A DNA stretch of 64,000 nt from Eisenbergiella tayi (GTDB taxonomy: Bacteria; Bacillota; Clostridia; Lachnospirales; Lachnospiraceae), in assembly GCF_001881565.1 (NCBI RefSeq), contig NZ_MPDJ01000006.1, positions 62,001-126,000 on the forward strand. Reading direction: 5' to 3'. The notes beneath the pieces were generated by a model. That model was not told the origin of the DNA. It did not search any database and saw only the letters and a list, made by a program, of their open reading frames with translations. The position numbers and the translations under genes are program-made. Positions 8,861 through 17,370 of the stretch are shown here, in pieces. Position 1 is the stretch's first letter. Every line of letters begins with the position of its first letter.

Positions 8861-10174
8861 ATGAAAAGAAGTGAAAAAGTCGTTAAAAATATACCCGCTG
8901 ATTTTACGAATCCGGACAGGGCGGAGCGCTGGCTGGAAGAAAATGCGGAACAGGGACTTATGTTAATACGGTACAGCGGAAGAAAAGCGGTTTTTATCAA
9001 AAGCGAACCGGCAAAAACTGCATATATGTTGGTACCCATGGATCCTGACGGCATGAAAGGCCCCAGGGATCAGGGAGAAGAATACAAAGAATTCGGCTGG
9101 GAGTATGTTACCCAGCTGGGCCGTATGGTACTGATACTGCGGGGAATGCCGGGAAAATGTGAACGTGTGCAGCTGCTTGCGGGCGACACTCTGTTTAAAA
9201 AACTGAGAAAGAAGCAGAGGGGAAGGATATGGGGGCTGTTTTCCCCATTTATTTTCTGGCTGATTTGGTTCCTCTTTTTCTATTTTTTTCAAGGGTATGG
9301 ATTTCTCCTGCTTTTTGCAAAGGGAGTAGCCTGGCTGATTTTCCTGGCAATGGGGGTTGGTGGGCTATTGCAGATGTGGAGCTTCCGGGAAGCACGGGTG
9401 GCGGATGGCCTTCTGGAAGGAATTCGGAATCGGTTTGGCCTGGAGAACCCTTCGGACGGAAATCGTAAGAATGGGGCAGGGACATCTGTTCAGAAAAAAA
9501 GGCGCGGAACAGGGAATCCCCCGGGGCTGTTATATAGGGTGCTTTCAATAATCTTTCTTATCAGCCTGGTATTGGGAATGGCGGGAGGAATTCATTACGG
9601 GGCAGGCCGGGTACGTTCCGTTTATACCGGTAAAGTATCGGAGGCCGGATGGGATGAATCGGATTTCAGGACGAAGGCCTTTTTGGACAAGTATCCCTCC
9701 TGGAAAGAAATATCCCCTGTGCTGCTTCCGCTTTCCAGGCTGGAAGAGCAGCCGGAAATGGAATACCAGACTCTTGACTATAGAGGGGAGAAGCTGGAAA
9801 ATTATTCTTCCATAAACAGGTTTCCATTTGCACCGATACAGGCGGAGACGATGCAGTATGGGATATGGAATTCTGGAGACGGCACCCGGGAGAGTACCCT
9901 GAAGCTGGAATATTACCGTCTGGCGTCTCCAAAGCTGGCGGCTCCTCTTATGCGTGAGCTGGGCCGTTATTACATGAACTGGAATAAAGGATGGATGCCT
10001 CAAAGGGTGGCCAGCGGCTGCTTTGACGAGCTGGTTATTCATGACAGAGGGCTGCATTACCTGTTTGCCAGAAAGGATAATCAGGTGCTTATGGCCTATT
10101 ATATCGGTGAAGAAAATCTGGAAGATCATTTGCCGGAATTGGAAGAGATGATGGATATGCTTTCAGGAAAGTGA
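8861..10174 (+). CDS. DUF2812 domain membrane protein
   Basis: 437 residues. Residues 1-110 carry DUF2812-like sequence (RAERWLEENAEQGLMLIRYSGRKAVF, then EFGWEYVTQLGRMVLI). A membrane block of two helices lies at about 128-172 and another helix at about 225-245; the remaining C-terminal 190 residues have no recognised family. DUF2812 proteins often sit beside PadR regulators; here the neighbour is a two-component system, 48 bases downstream. Function unknown; a sensory or accessory role for that system is speculation. Confidence 0.7.
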   Translation: MKRSEKVVKNIPADFTNPDRAERWLEENAEQGLMLIRYSGRKAVFIKSEPAKTAYMLVPMDPDGMKGPRDQGEEYKEFGWEYVTQLGRMVLILRGMPGKCERVQLLAGDTLFKKLRKKQRGRIWGLFSPFIFWLIWFLFFYFFQGYGFLLLFAKGVAWLIFLAMGVGGLLQMWSFREARVADGLLEGIRNRFGLENPSDGNRKNGAGTSVQKKRRGTGNPPGLLYRVLSIIFLISLVLGMAGGIHYGAGRVRSVYTGKVSEAGWDESDFRTKAFLDKYPSWKEISPVLLPLSRLEEQPEMEYQTLDYRGEKLENYSSINRFPFAPIQAETMQYGIWNSGDGTRESTLKLEYYRLASPKLAAPLMRELGRYYMNWNKGWMPQRVASGCFDELVIHDRGLHYLFARKDNQVLMAYYIGEENLEDHLPELEEMMDMLSGK

Positions 10175-10222
10175 GGAAAGAGGGAGAGGTTTCAGAAAAG
10201 CTAAAAAGGAGAAAAGATAAAA

Positions 10223-10918
10223 ATGAGCCGGATATTACTTGTAGAGGATGATGAAACCATACTTTTTGCCCTGCGTTCCGCTCTTTTCAGGGAGGGATAT
10301 GAAATACTGGCTGCCGGCAGCCTTGCCGGGGCGGAAAAACTTGCGGGAGAAAATCCTGATTTAATTGTACTTGATCTGGGCCTGCCGGACGGCGAAGGTC
10401 TGTGCTTCCTCAGGGAATGCAGAGAGGCGGAGGGCCCTCCTGTGATCATACTTACCGCAAGGGACGGGGAAGCTGATATAATCAGGGGCCTGGATATGGG
10501 GGCGGATGATTATGTGACAAAACCTTTTAAGCTGGGGGTATTGCTTTCCCGGATCCGGGCGGCCCTGCGCCGTTCACAGCCGGATGAAAAGGGGCAGGAG
10601 GCAGCAGCAGAGCGGCTTGTATGCGGGGATGTGCTCCTGGATAAAAAGGAAACCAGGGTACAGGCGGGAGGAAAAGAAATCCTTCTGACAGCCGGGGAGT
10701 ACAGACTTCTGGAAATCCTTCTGGAAAATAAGAACCGTACCCTGACACGCACCCTTCTCCTTCAGAAGCTGTGGGATATTGACGGAGATTTTGTGAACAG
10801 CAATACGCTGACGGTCCTGATAAAACGGCTGCGGGAGAAGTTGGGCGGTGATCCCCAGAGAATGATAAAAACAGTGAGAGGAATCGGTTATAAGGCGGAG
10901 GATGGAAATGAAGCATAA
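10223..10918 (+). CDS. Two-component response regulator, OmpR family
   Basis: 231 residues. The receiver domain (1-115) has the acidic pair in VEDDE, phosphoacceptor Asp51 in LDLGLPDG, and the Lys in VTKPF. The C-terminal winged helix (about 130-228) ends with RGIGYKAE, typical of OmpR/PhoB. It should be phosphorylated by the kinase encoded next. It likely activates the ABC exporter downstream, whose upstream region carries two TGTCAC repeats 11 bases apart. Confidence 0.95.
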   Translation: MSRILLVEDDETILFALRSALFREGYEILAAGSLAGAEKLAGENPDLIVLDLGLPDGEGLCFLRECREAEGPPVIILTARDGEADIIRGLDMGADDYVTKPFKLGVLLSRIRAALRRSQPDEKGQEAAAERLVCGDVLLDKKETRVQAGGKEILLTAGEYRLLEILLENKNRTLTRTLLLQKLWDIDGDFVNSNTLTVLIKRLREKLGGDPQRMIKTVRGIGYKAEDGNEA

Positions 10919-12095
10919 CCAAAAAAAGACTGCGTTTCTGTTCCTGTGGCTTTTCATCTGCATGCTGGTCTGCCTGGGAACGGGATTGCTGGCTGTCAGT
11001 CGGAGCGAGGCTTCTTTTTATAAAAGAGCGGCTGTCATGGCGGCCTGCGCACCGGAAAAGGCAGGGGAAATGATGGGTTCCCTGAAACGGGAGCAGCCGG
11101 AGAAAGTGGAAAAAGGTGAGGCCCTTTTGAAGCAGTATGGTTATGAAGCAGGGTTGTTTACGCGGGCGGATTCTGCCGGTCTGCTGAGTATCCTGCTTCT
11201 TTTTTTTCTGCTGCTGTCAGGAGGGGGAGCGCTCTGGTACGCCATGGAAAGCAGGAGGCACAGACGGCGGATACAGGAACTGGCCGATTATATGATACGA
11301 ATAAACAACGGGATATATGATACGGGTATCGGTAACCGGGAGGATGAATATTCAAGGCTGCAGGATGAAATCTATAAAACCATGATTACTATGAGAGAAA
11401 GCCGTGAGGAAGCGAAAAAAGGGAGGGAAAATCTGGCGGAGAGCCTGACTGATATATCCCATCAGCTGAAAACACCTCTTACCTCAGTTTCCCTGCTTCA
11501 GGAATTGCTGGAGGAACAGGTAAAAGGCGAAGATGGGAGGCAGCTGCTCGTCAGGATGGAACAGCAGACCGACCATATCCGAATCCTGACTTCAGCCCTT
11601 CTCACTCTGTCCAGGCTGGATGCAGGAGTCCTTCCTCTGGAGAAAAAAGAGGAGGATCTGCAGGAAGTGCTTTCAGCCGCTGTGGAATCGGTCCGTTCTT
11701 TTACAGAATATAAGAGACAGGCAGTGCGCATACAGGGGGAGGAAGGAAAACGGCTGTGCTGTGATTTGGGATGGACAGGTGAGGCGATAGGCAATATTCT
11801 GAAAAACTGCAGTGAACACACGCCGGAAGACGGATGTATACGAATCCGGGTGGAGCAGAATGCCATTTATACCCGCATTCTCATAGAAGACGAAGGACCG
11901 GGCCTTGATTCGGAAGAATGCAGACATATATTTGACCGGTTTTACAAGGGAAAAAGCCAGGACCGGCACAGCGCGGGAGTGGGGCTGGCGCTGGCAAAAT
12001 TACTGACGGAAAACCAGAACGGGGAGCTTCGTGCGGAAAACAGAAAGGAAGGCGGGGCCAGGTTTGTCATGACTTTTTATGCAAAAGGAAACTGA
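10908..12095 (+). CDS. Sensor histidine kinase
   Basis: 395 residues from ATG 10908, chosen because GGAGG lies six bases upstream; an ATG at 10902 is too close to it. Two membrane helices at about 8-30 and 90-112 flank an extracytoplasmic stretch of about 60 residues. The H-box DISHQLKTPLTS places the phospho-His at about residue 185. The N-box (IGNILKNCSEHTP) and G-boxes (DEGPGL, GVGLALAK) of the ATPase domain follow. It overlaps the regulator gene by 11 bases. Together with the ABC genes it forms a sensor/exporter module like those for antimicrobial peptide defence in Firmicutes. Confidence 0.94.
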   Translation: MKHNQKKTAFLFLWLFICMLVCLGTGLLAVSRSEASFYKRAAVMAACAPEKAGEMMGSLKREQPEKVEKGEALLKQYGYEAGLFTRADSAGLLSILLLFFLLLSGGGALWYAMESRRHRRRIQELADYMIRINNGIYDTGIGNREDEYSRLQDEIYKTMITMRESREEAKKGRENLAESLTDISHQLKTPLTSVSLLQELLEEQVKGEDGRQLLVRMEQQTDHIRILTSALLTLSRLDAGVLPLEKKEEDLQEVLSAAVESVRSFTEYKRQAVRIQGEEGKRLCCDLGWTGEAIGNILKNCSEHTPEDGCIRIRVEQNAIYTRILIEDEGPGLDSEECRHIFDRFYKGKSQDRHSAGVGLALAKLLTENQNGELRAENRKEGGARFVMTFYAKGN

Positions 12096-12096
12096 A

Positions 12097-12128
12097 TGTC
12101 ACCGGATTGTCACATAAGCCCTTTACAA
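12097..12128 (+). promoter_or_regulatory. Direct repeats and -10 of the ABC exporter operon
   Basis: TGTCAC occurs at 12097-12102 and 12108-12113, one helical turn apart, as expected for head-to-tail binding of an OmpR-family dimer. TACAAT at 12123-12128 can serve as the -10, which puts the repeats over the -35 position as in activated promoters. Confidence 0.55.
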
Positions 12129-12174
12129 TGCGGAGTGAACAGGCAGCACAAAGCCGTCTGGAAAGGAGGAAATC

Positions 12175-12873
12175 ATGAACATTCTGCGATGTGAAAACGT
12201 GACGAAAACCTATCAGCTGGGTCAGTCAGAGGTAAAAGCACTGGACGGTTTGAATCTGGCGATAGAGAAGGGGAAATTTACCGTTATTGTGGGGGCATCC
12301 GGATCGGGAAAATCAACTCTGCTCCATATGCTGGGAGGAGTGGATCGGCCTACTTCCGGGAAAATATGGATAGAGGATACGGATATTTCCACCTTATCGG
12401 AAAAACAGCTTTCTGTTTTCAGAAGGCGTAAAGTGGGGCTTATTTATCAGTTTTATAATCTGATTCCCACGCTGGATGTAAAACAGAATATTCTTCTGCC
12501 GCTTTTGCTGGACGGACAGAAACCGGAGGAGGAAAGCTTCCGGGAACTGTCGGATACCTTAGGCCTCAGTGACAGACTGTCCCATCTTCCGAGCCAGCTT
12601 TCCGGAGGGCAGCAGCAGCGGGCCGCTATCGGAAGAGCGCTTATTTACCGGCCGGCCGTCCTTCTGGCCGACGAGCCTACCGGAAATCTGGATAGAAAGA
12701 ATTCGGAGGAAATTCTGGCGCTGCTGAAGCTTTCCAATAAGCGTTATCATCAGACCATAGTGCTCATCACCCATGATGAAAGGATTGCGCTGGAGGCCGA
12801 TCGCGTCATCACCATAGAGGACGGCCGCATTCTGCAGGACAGCATGCAGAGCGGCGGGGAATGGAGGGTATAA
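12175..12873 (+). CDS. ABC transporter ATP-binding protein (MacB/BceA-like)
   Basis: 232 residues. Walker A GASGSGKST at about 38-46, Q-loop in IYQFYNLIP, signature LSGGQQQR, Walker B VLLADEPTGNLD and the switch His in ITHDE are all present. This is the LolD/MacB/BceA type that pairs with FtsX-like permeases, here the next gene, with which it shares an A in TAATG. Its job is ATP-driven export or mechanotransmission at the membrane, probably for resistance to a cell-envelope compound. Confidence 0.95.
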   Translation: MNILRCENVTKTYQLGQSEVKALDGLNLAIEKGKFTVIVGASGSGKSTLLHMLGGVDRPTSGKIWIEDTDISTLSEKQLSVFRRRKVGLIYQFYNLIPTLDVKQNILLPLLLDGQKPEEESFRELSDTLGLSDRLSHLPSQLSGGQQQRAAIGRALIYRPAVLLADEPTGNLDRKNSEEILALLKLSNKRYHQTIVLITHDERIALEADRVITIEDGRILQDSMQSGGEWRV

Positions 12874-15566
12874 TGAAGGTTTTGATTTTGTATACCCTCA
12901 GAAGTATGAAAAATAACAAGAGGACCACACTTGCCTCCATGATGGCGGTTCTCATTGCCTCCACCCTTCTGTGTTCCCTTTGCAGTCTTTTTTATAACCA
13001 GACCGCCTGGCAGCGGGACGTTGAAATTTATGAAGGCGGAGACTGGCATGCAGAGGTGGGTGGATACATTACAAAGGAGGGCCTGGAGCAGATTGACAAC
13101 AATCTGAATATACGCCGCACGATGGTAAAAGGTCCTTTCCTTTCCGTAAAACTGCCGGAAGAAAGCAGGCTTCCTTACCTGATGCTCAGAGATGCGGATA
13201 AAGATTACTGGGAATGTATGGCGGAAAAAAATGTAATAACGGAGGGGAGAGTACCCGCAAAGCCGGGAGAGATAGCTGTATCCAAATCTTTTTTTGACAG
13301 CAATCCCGGGTTTGTTCTGGGAGACAGCCTGACACTGCCGGTTGGGCATCGAATGGTTCAGGGGGAAATAACGGATGCAGGAATCCGGCAGGAAGGCGAA
13401 CTATTTTCTGAAACAGGAGAAAAAAACTTCACCATAGTGGGAAAATTGGATCTGACGACTCCCACTACCACTCCGGGCTATTATGCCATGGGTTATTTAG
13501 ACCGGGAAGAACTGGACCCGGCGGATGAACTGGTAGTTTATGTACAGGTAAACCGGATAAAAGAGACATACCGGGTTATGCCTCAGCTCATGGAACAGCT
13601 GGGCTTTGAAACCAATGAATATGGAAGCTATGAAAATCATTTCCGCTATCATGGACGGCTGTTATCCCTGTATTTTGTGTTTCCGCCTGCGGAGGGTTTT
13701 TCCGCAGATATGCTGGAGCGTTATAGCACCCTGTTTTTGTATGCAGCCTTGGTAGTTCTTGTGGCGGCAGCCTTTGTTTTGATTATCCACAGCGCTTTTG
13801 CCATGTCGGCGGGAAGCCGGATAAAGCAGCTTGGCCTGTTTCGATCCGTTGGGGCCTCACCCGGGCAGATAAGAGCTTCCGTTCTGTTTGAGGGCATCGC
13901 GGTGTCGATTCTTCCCATAGCTGCAGGAATTATGCTGGGCTGCCTGTTTTCTGTCCTGGCCATGCGGGTTTATACGGGAATACTGGGGGATTTGCTTTAT
14001 TTTCCCATGCATCTGCGGTTCCCGCCCGGAATTATTCTGGGAGCGGTATTCATATCTCTGACTGCCGTACTGGTGTCCGCTGCCATACCGGCTTCCAGGA
14101 TGGCCAGGCTCACTCCGGTGGATGCCATACGAATGCAGACGGATGCAGCCGGGAAAAAGCGCAGAAAAAAAGGCCGGTTCCCTGTGTTAAGGAAGCGGCA
14201 TTCCATGGCCGGCTCTCATTTCGGAATAGAAGGAATTTTGGGGGCGGCATCCCAAAAGGCGCATAAAAAGGCTTTCCGGGCAGGACTTGCGGCGCTTACC
14301 ATGTGCTTTGTGATGATTTCCGGTTTCTTTTGCATGATTACTGTGAATGATTTGGTAACAAAGCGGAATGAAAGCACAAATCATTATAATATTCAGATGC
14401 GGTATAGTCTGACTTCACAGCCGGAAAAAGAAATGATGGAGCATATTTTTCAGATTCCTGCTGTTAAGGAAGGTACCTGGTATTACCGGACAAAAACATC
14501 CCTGTGGCTGGATGCGGGTGCACAATCCGAAGAATTTACGGAAAAGGGCGGTTTCGGGGCGGTGGATCCCAACCGGTTCAGTGTCCTGGAGAGGGAAGGA
14601 AGCTATCGGATACGGGCGAATATCATAGGGCTGGAGGATTCTTTTTTTAAGGAATACTGCCGTTCACTGGGAGAAAATCCTGCCGATTACTATGGACAGG
14701 ACACACCCCGGGCAATCATGGTAAGCAATGTTTCTTATTATCCCAATGTATTAAATAACCCGGAAAAACACGGTCAGGAATATCAGATGCTTAATCTGGA
14801 GGCCGGAACGGCGCTTACTCTGGAAGAAAGGCTGCGGGATTCTGATAACACGGATTACCGTTTTCCCGTTATCGTGGGAACAAAAGCGTCCCAAAGACCG
14901 GTTTTGGATTATTATGCGGATGATTACAGCATCCAGCTGTATGTGCCGATGGAAGTATATCAGTATATAGTATCCGGGTTTCTGCCGGAACGGGCCGCGG
15001 AATATTACCAAATCAGAGGATTGGCATTGACCGCGCCGGAGGAGGATCTTTCCACAGCAGAACAAATCCGGGAAATCAGCGGCGGATATCTGGCGGAAGA
15101 GGATTTCCTGATACGAAGCCGGATGGAAGAAGAGAGGGACAGCGCAGTCGCCGGAAGGGCCATGGAAGCGGTGATTAATCTGACGGGAGGACTGCTTTCC
15201 CTGATAGGAATTTCCAACGCGCTTTCTGCGGCTGTGGGTTCCCTGCGCCTGAGAAGAAGGGAATTTGCCGTACTGCGATCCGTTGGCATGGATGAAGGAC
15301 AGCTGAAAAAAATGCTTTTGCTGGAAGGTCTGCGGATGGCGGCGGCCCCGATTCTTACAGGGCTTCCCATAATTTTCTTGCTCTGCATATTTTTCATGCG
15401 GATTACGGGAATTTCTGCCGCAGCTTTGCTTCCGGCATTTCCCTGGCTCAAGGTGCTTGCCAATATGGGGCTGGTGATGGCGGCAGTGGGTATTGCCTAT
15501 CTTCTGGCCTTTATGAGTATCCGTAAAGAATCGATCGCAGATGCGGTACGGGATGAAACCGTTTAA
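12873..15566 (+). CDS. ABC transporter permease, FtsX/MacB type
   Basis: About 897 residues from ATG 12873, preferred over 12861 because GGAGG lies five bases before it and it overlaps the ATPase stop. One helix near the N-terminus is followed by a large extracytoplasmic domain (about 50-285). An FtsX block of three helices lies at about 285-420, then a linker, one helix near 470, a second extracytoplasmic domain (about 490-760) and a final FtsX block to the C-terminus. This duplicated layout is typical of peptide-antibiotic and lipid exporters controlled by an adjacent two-component system. Confidence 0.9.
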   Translation: MKVLILYTLRSMKNNKRTTLASMMAVLIASTLLCSLCSLFYNQTAWQRDVEIYEGGDWHAEVGGYITKEGLEQIDNNLNIRRTMVKGPFLSVKLPEESRLPYLMLRDADKDYWECMAEKNVITEGRVPAKPGEIAVSKSFFDSNPGFVLGDSLTLPVGHRMVQGEITDAGIRQEGELFSETGEKNFTIVGKLDLTTPTTTPGYYAMGYLDREELDPADELVVYVQVNRIKETYRVMPQLMEQLGFETNEYGSYENHFRYHGRLLSLYFVFPPAEGFSADMLERYSTLFLYAALVVLVAAAFVLIIHSAFAMSAGSRIKQLGLFRSVGASPGQIRASVLFEGIAVSILPIAAGIMLGCLFSVLAMRVYTGILGDLLYFPMHLRFPPGIILGAVFISLTAVLVSAAIPASRMARLTPVDAIRMQTDAAGKKRRKKGRFPVLRKRHSMAGSHFGIEGILGAASQKAHKKAFRAGLAALTMCFVMISGFFCMITVNDLVTKRNESTNHYNIQMRYSLTSQPEKEMMEHIFQIPAVKEGTWYYRTKTSLWLDAGAQSEEFTEKGGFGAVDPNRFSVLEREGSYRIRANIIGLEDSFFKEYCRSLGENPADYYGQDTPRAIMVSNVSYYPNVLNNPEKHGQEYQMLNLEAGTALTLEERLRDSDNTDYRFPVIVGTKASQRPVLDYYADDYSIQLYVPMEVYQYIVSGFLPERAAEYYQIRGLALTAPEEDLSTAEQIREISGGYLAEEDFLIRSRMEEERDSAVAGRAMEAVINLTGGLLSLIGISNALSAAVGSLRLRRREFAVLRSVGMDEGQLKKMLLLEGLRMAAAPILTGLPIIFLLCIFFMRITGISAAALLPAFPWLKVLANMGLVMAAVGIAYLLAFMSIRKESIADAVRDETV

Positions 15567-15598
15567 CAGTAAAAATCAACGAAAAATAACAGTTTTTG

Positions 15599-15625
15599 CC
15601 TGTTTTCGAGAAACAGGTGTTTTTT
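15599..15625 (+). terminator. Terminator of the ABC exporter operon
   Basis: CCTGTTT (15599-15605) pairs with AAACAGG (15611-15617), followed by a run of T. It ends the operon 33 bases after the permease stop. Confidence 0.8.
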
Positions 15626-15636
15626 ACCTGAAAGTG

Positions 15637-15645
15637 TGCTATAAT
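15637..15645 (+). promoter_or_regulatory. Extended -10 promoter of the carD-like gene
   Basis: TGCTATAAT is a perfect extended -10 element. No convincing -35 is visible, which extended -10 promoters can tolerate. Transcription would start near 15652. Confidence 0.55.
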
Positions 15646-15658
15646 GAATCTATAACTG

Positions 15659-15698
15659 CTGCGTCGGTAACTGACCTGTGTTACCGGCGCAGTTTTTT
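15659..15698 (+). terminator. Terminator-like leader hairpin before the carD-like gene
   Basis: A 13-bp stem, 15659-15671 with 15680-15692 (one T-G pair), is followed by six T. The ABC operon already has its own terminator upstream and a promoter lies just before this hairpin, so it may act as an attenuator in the leader. Confidence 0.7.
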
Positions 15699-15722
15699 CA
15701 GTTGTAAAGGAATAGGTGTAAA

Positions 15723-16232
15723 ATGTATAATGTAAATGATGTTGTAGTGCATGAAAACGGTGGTGTGTACAGGATTGCAGCGATTGGAAAGCCTGATTTT
15801 GTGGATGGGCCGGAGACATATTATACTTTGCGTTCCGTTGGGAATGATGAAAGTACCATATATGTTAAGCTGAATAATGACAAAGTATACATGCGGCCTG
15901 TAATGTCCAGGAAGGAAGCGAAAGAATATCTGGAACAGCTTCCCGAAATGACCGCAGAGTATGAAGCGAACAATAAGGAACGTGAAAGATTAAGCAGACA
16001 GATCCTTAAATCCTGTGAAGTAAGCCAGTACCTGAAGCTGATGAAAGCGATTCTTCTGGAACAGGACAGAAAAAAGAAAAATGGGAAAAAACTGAATTGC
16101 TCCGATGAAAAGAATCTGCAGAGAGCGGAAAAAATGTTGATTTCCGAATTTGCCATCGTTTTTAACATTACGGTGGAAAAAGCAAGGGATTCCGTATTTG
16201 ATGCTGTTTTTGAAAAAGAAAAAGATGCGTGA
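15723..16232 (+). CDS. CarD/CdnL family RNA polymerase-binding regulator
   Basis: 169 residues. The N-terminal 60 form a CarD/TRCF-type RNA polymerase interaction domain (YNVNDVVVHENGGVYRI, then YYTLRSV). The C-terminal helical part (about 65-165) would contact promoter DNA. Such proteins bind the polymerase beta subunit and stabilise or destabilise open complexes, often at rRNA promoters. It stands alone between two terminators. A terminator-like hairpin lies between its extended -10 promoter and the start codon. Confidence 0.85.
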   Translation: MYNVNDVVVHENGGVYRIAAIGKPDFVDGPETYYTLRSVGNDESTIYVKLNNDKVYMRPVMSRKEAKEYLEQLPEMTAEYEANNKERERLSRQILKSCEVSQYLKLMKAILLEQDRKKKNGKKLNCSDEKNLQRAEKMLISEFAIVFNITVEKARDSVFDAVFEKEKDA

Positions 16233-16309
16233 TTGGCAGGGGACAGGGATGTACAGAGGAGCAGAAGCCGTCCCTCAAAATTATTTTATATCAAAAAAAT
16301 AAAAAATGT

Positions 16310-16338
16310 TTGACAATTTATCAAATGCATGATATAGT
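16310..16338 (+). promoter_or_regulatory. Strong promoter of the cold-shock gene
   Basis: TTGACA-N17-TATAGT: a consensus -35, optimal spacing and a near-consensus -10. Transcription should start near 16345, giving a leader of about 177 nucleotides before the csp start codon. Confidence 0.85.
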
Positions 16339-16363
16339 CAGATAGTAATCAATTTGAATTTAG

Positions 16364-16426
16364 AGCTGGCCTTAGTTATGAGTCATTCCTTTTTTCTTAA
16401 TGACTGATAACGGGGCCGCTTTTTTT
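16364..16426 (+). terminator. Terminator-like hairpin in the csp leader
   Basis: AGC-t-GGCC (16364-16371) pairs with GGCCGCT (16414-16420). Inside it GTTAT/ATAAC and AGTCATT/AATGACT continue the stem around a T-rich loop. Six T follow at once. It lies about 20 bases after the predicted transcription start and 96 bases before the csp ATG, so it can act as an attenuator or release a short RNA. Confidence 0.75.
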
Positions 16427-16521
16427 GTAAGGAAAATGCCGCAGGTATTTCTGGAAATCAGGCATCAGTGGTTTTCTTGCTGATTTAGATTGATATAAAT
16501 ATTATAATGGAGGTACTGAAA

Positions 16522-16734
16522 ATGAATAACGGTACAGTGAAATGGTTCAACGCAGAAAAAGGATATGGATTTATTACTAATGATGCAAGCGGTGAGGATG
16601 TGTTCGTACACTATTCTTCCATCGTTTCTGAAGGCTACAAGAGCCTGAACGAAGGCCAGAAGGTTACTTTCGAAATGGAAAGTGATCCCAGAGACAGCAG
16701 AAAACTGAGAGCGGTAAACGTCTGCGCAGCATAA
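16522..16734 (+). CDS. Cold-shock protein (CspA/CspB family)
   Basis: 70 residues, the whole length of a single cold-shock domain. RNP1 KGYGFITN and RNP2 VFVHYSS are intact, so it should bind single-stranded RNA and DNA and melt RNA structure. ATG 16522 is chosen because GGAGG lies eight bases upstream and homologues begin MNNGTVKWFN; an ATG at 16507 precedes the binding site. Its long leader with a terminator-like hairpin suggests post-transcriptional control, perhaps by Csp itself, which acts on such hairpins in other bacteria. Confidence 0.96.
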   Translation: MNNGTVKWFNAEKGYGFITNDASGEDVFVHYSSIVSEGYKSLNEGQKVTFEMESDPRDSRKLRAVNVCAA

Positions 16735-16820
16735 GCAGAAGAAAAAGAAGTATTCTGTCGTCCGTAGTACCATCATGTTTTGGGTTCGGCCATTAGAATA
16801 TTTATATCGTACTTGGGAAG

Positions 16821-16851
16821 CAGGGGAGAAGAGATTCTCCTCTGTTTTTTT
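16821..16851 (+). terminator. Terminator after the cold-shock gene
   Basis: CAGGGGAGAA (16821-16830) pairs with TTCTCCTCTG (16835-16844) across a GAGA loop, followed by seven T. Confidence 0.85.
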
Positions 16852-16863
16852 GGCGTGAAGGGC

Positions 16864-17234
16864 GCCGTCCGCCCATTGGTTCGTCCTGCCGATGGCAATT
16901 GCCTGCCGCCCGGCCCCATGTCCCTGCGCCTCCGGCCCCCCGTATGTTGGCTCCCTGCCCTGCCGGCTCCAGTCCGCCCCGGGGCTATGATGTCCCGCAG
17001 ATACTGCTATACCGGGCATTCCGATGAGCCCAAAGCATCAAAATCGGCAGATGGGCTGCCGATTTTGATTGGTCTCCTCTTCATGGTATAGAAAGTATCT
17101 GCGGGACATCATAGCCCCGGGGCGGATCGGAGCCGGCAGGGCAGGGAGGCAACATACGGGGGGCCGGAGGCGCAGGGACATGGGGCCGGGCGGCAGACAA
17201 TGGCCTGGGCAGGACGAACCAATGGGCGGACGGC
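16864..17234. repeat. 371-bp near-perfect palindrome with nested central hairpin
   Basis: The left arm 16864-17005 and right arm 17094-17234 are reverse complements over about 141 bases with only a few mismatches, mainly near 16890 and 16970. TATACC/GGTATA extends the pairing inward. The spacer holds its own perfect 14-bp stem (17037-17050 with 17056-17069). The arms are much more GC-rich than the flanks. No transposase or credible gene is present, though some frames stay open because of composition. It lies between the csp terminator and the AraC-type gene. Element 44262-44542 has the same plan. Confidence 0.9.
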
Positions 17235-17370
17235 TGGGGTAGTGTGGCGTATAGCTTGCGGGGAAGTAATTTTGGGGATGTATTGTGTTGTGTAATGGCG
17301 CCAGGAACGGAGTAGATTGACTGGGCGGCAGGTATATGTTTATAATAAAAAGGGAAAGGCGGGGGAGGAT

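Noticed and set aside
16864..17234. Insertion sequence or CRISPR array
   Set aside because: Only two arms, inverted not direct, with no transposase, no cas genes and no repeated spacers.
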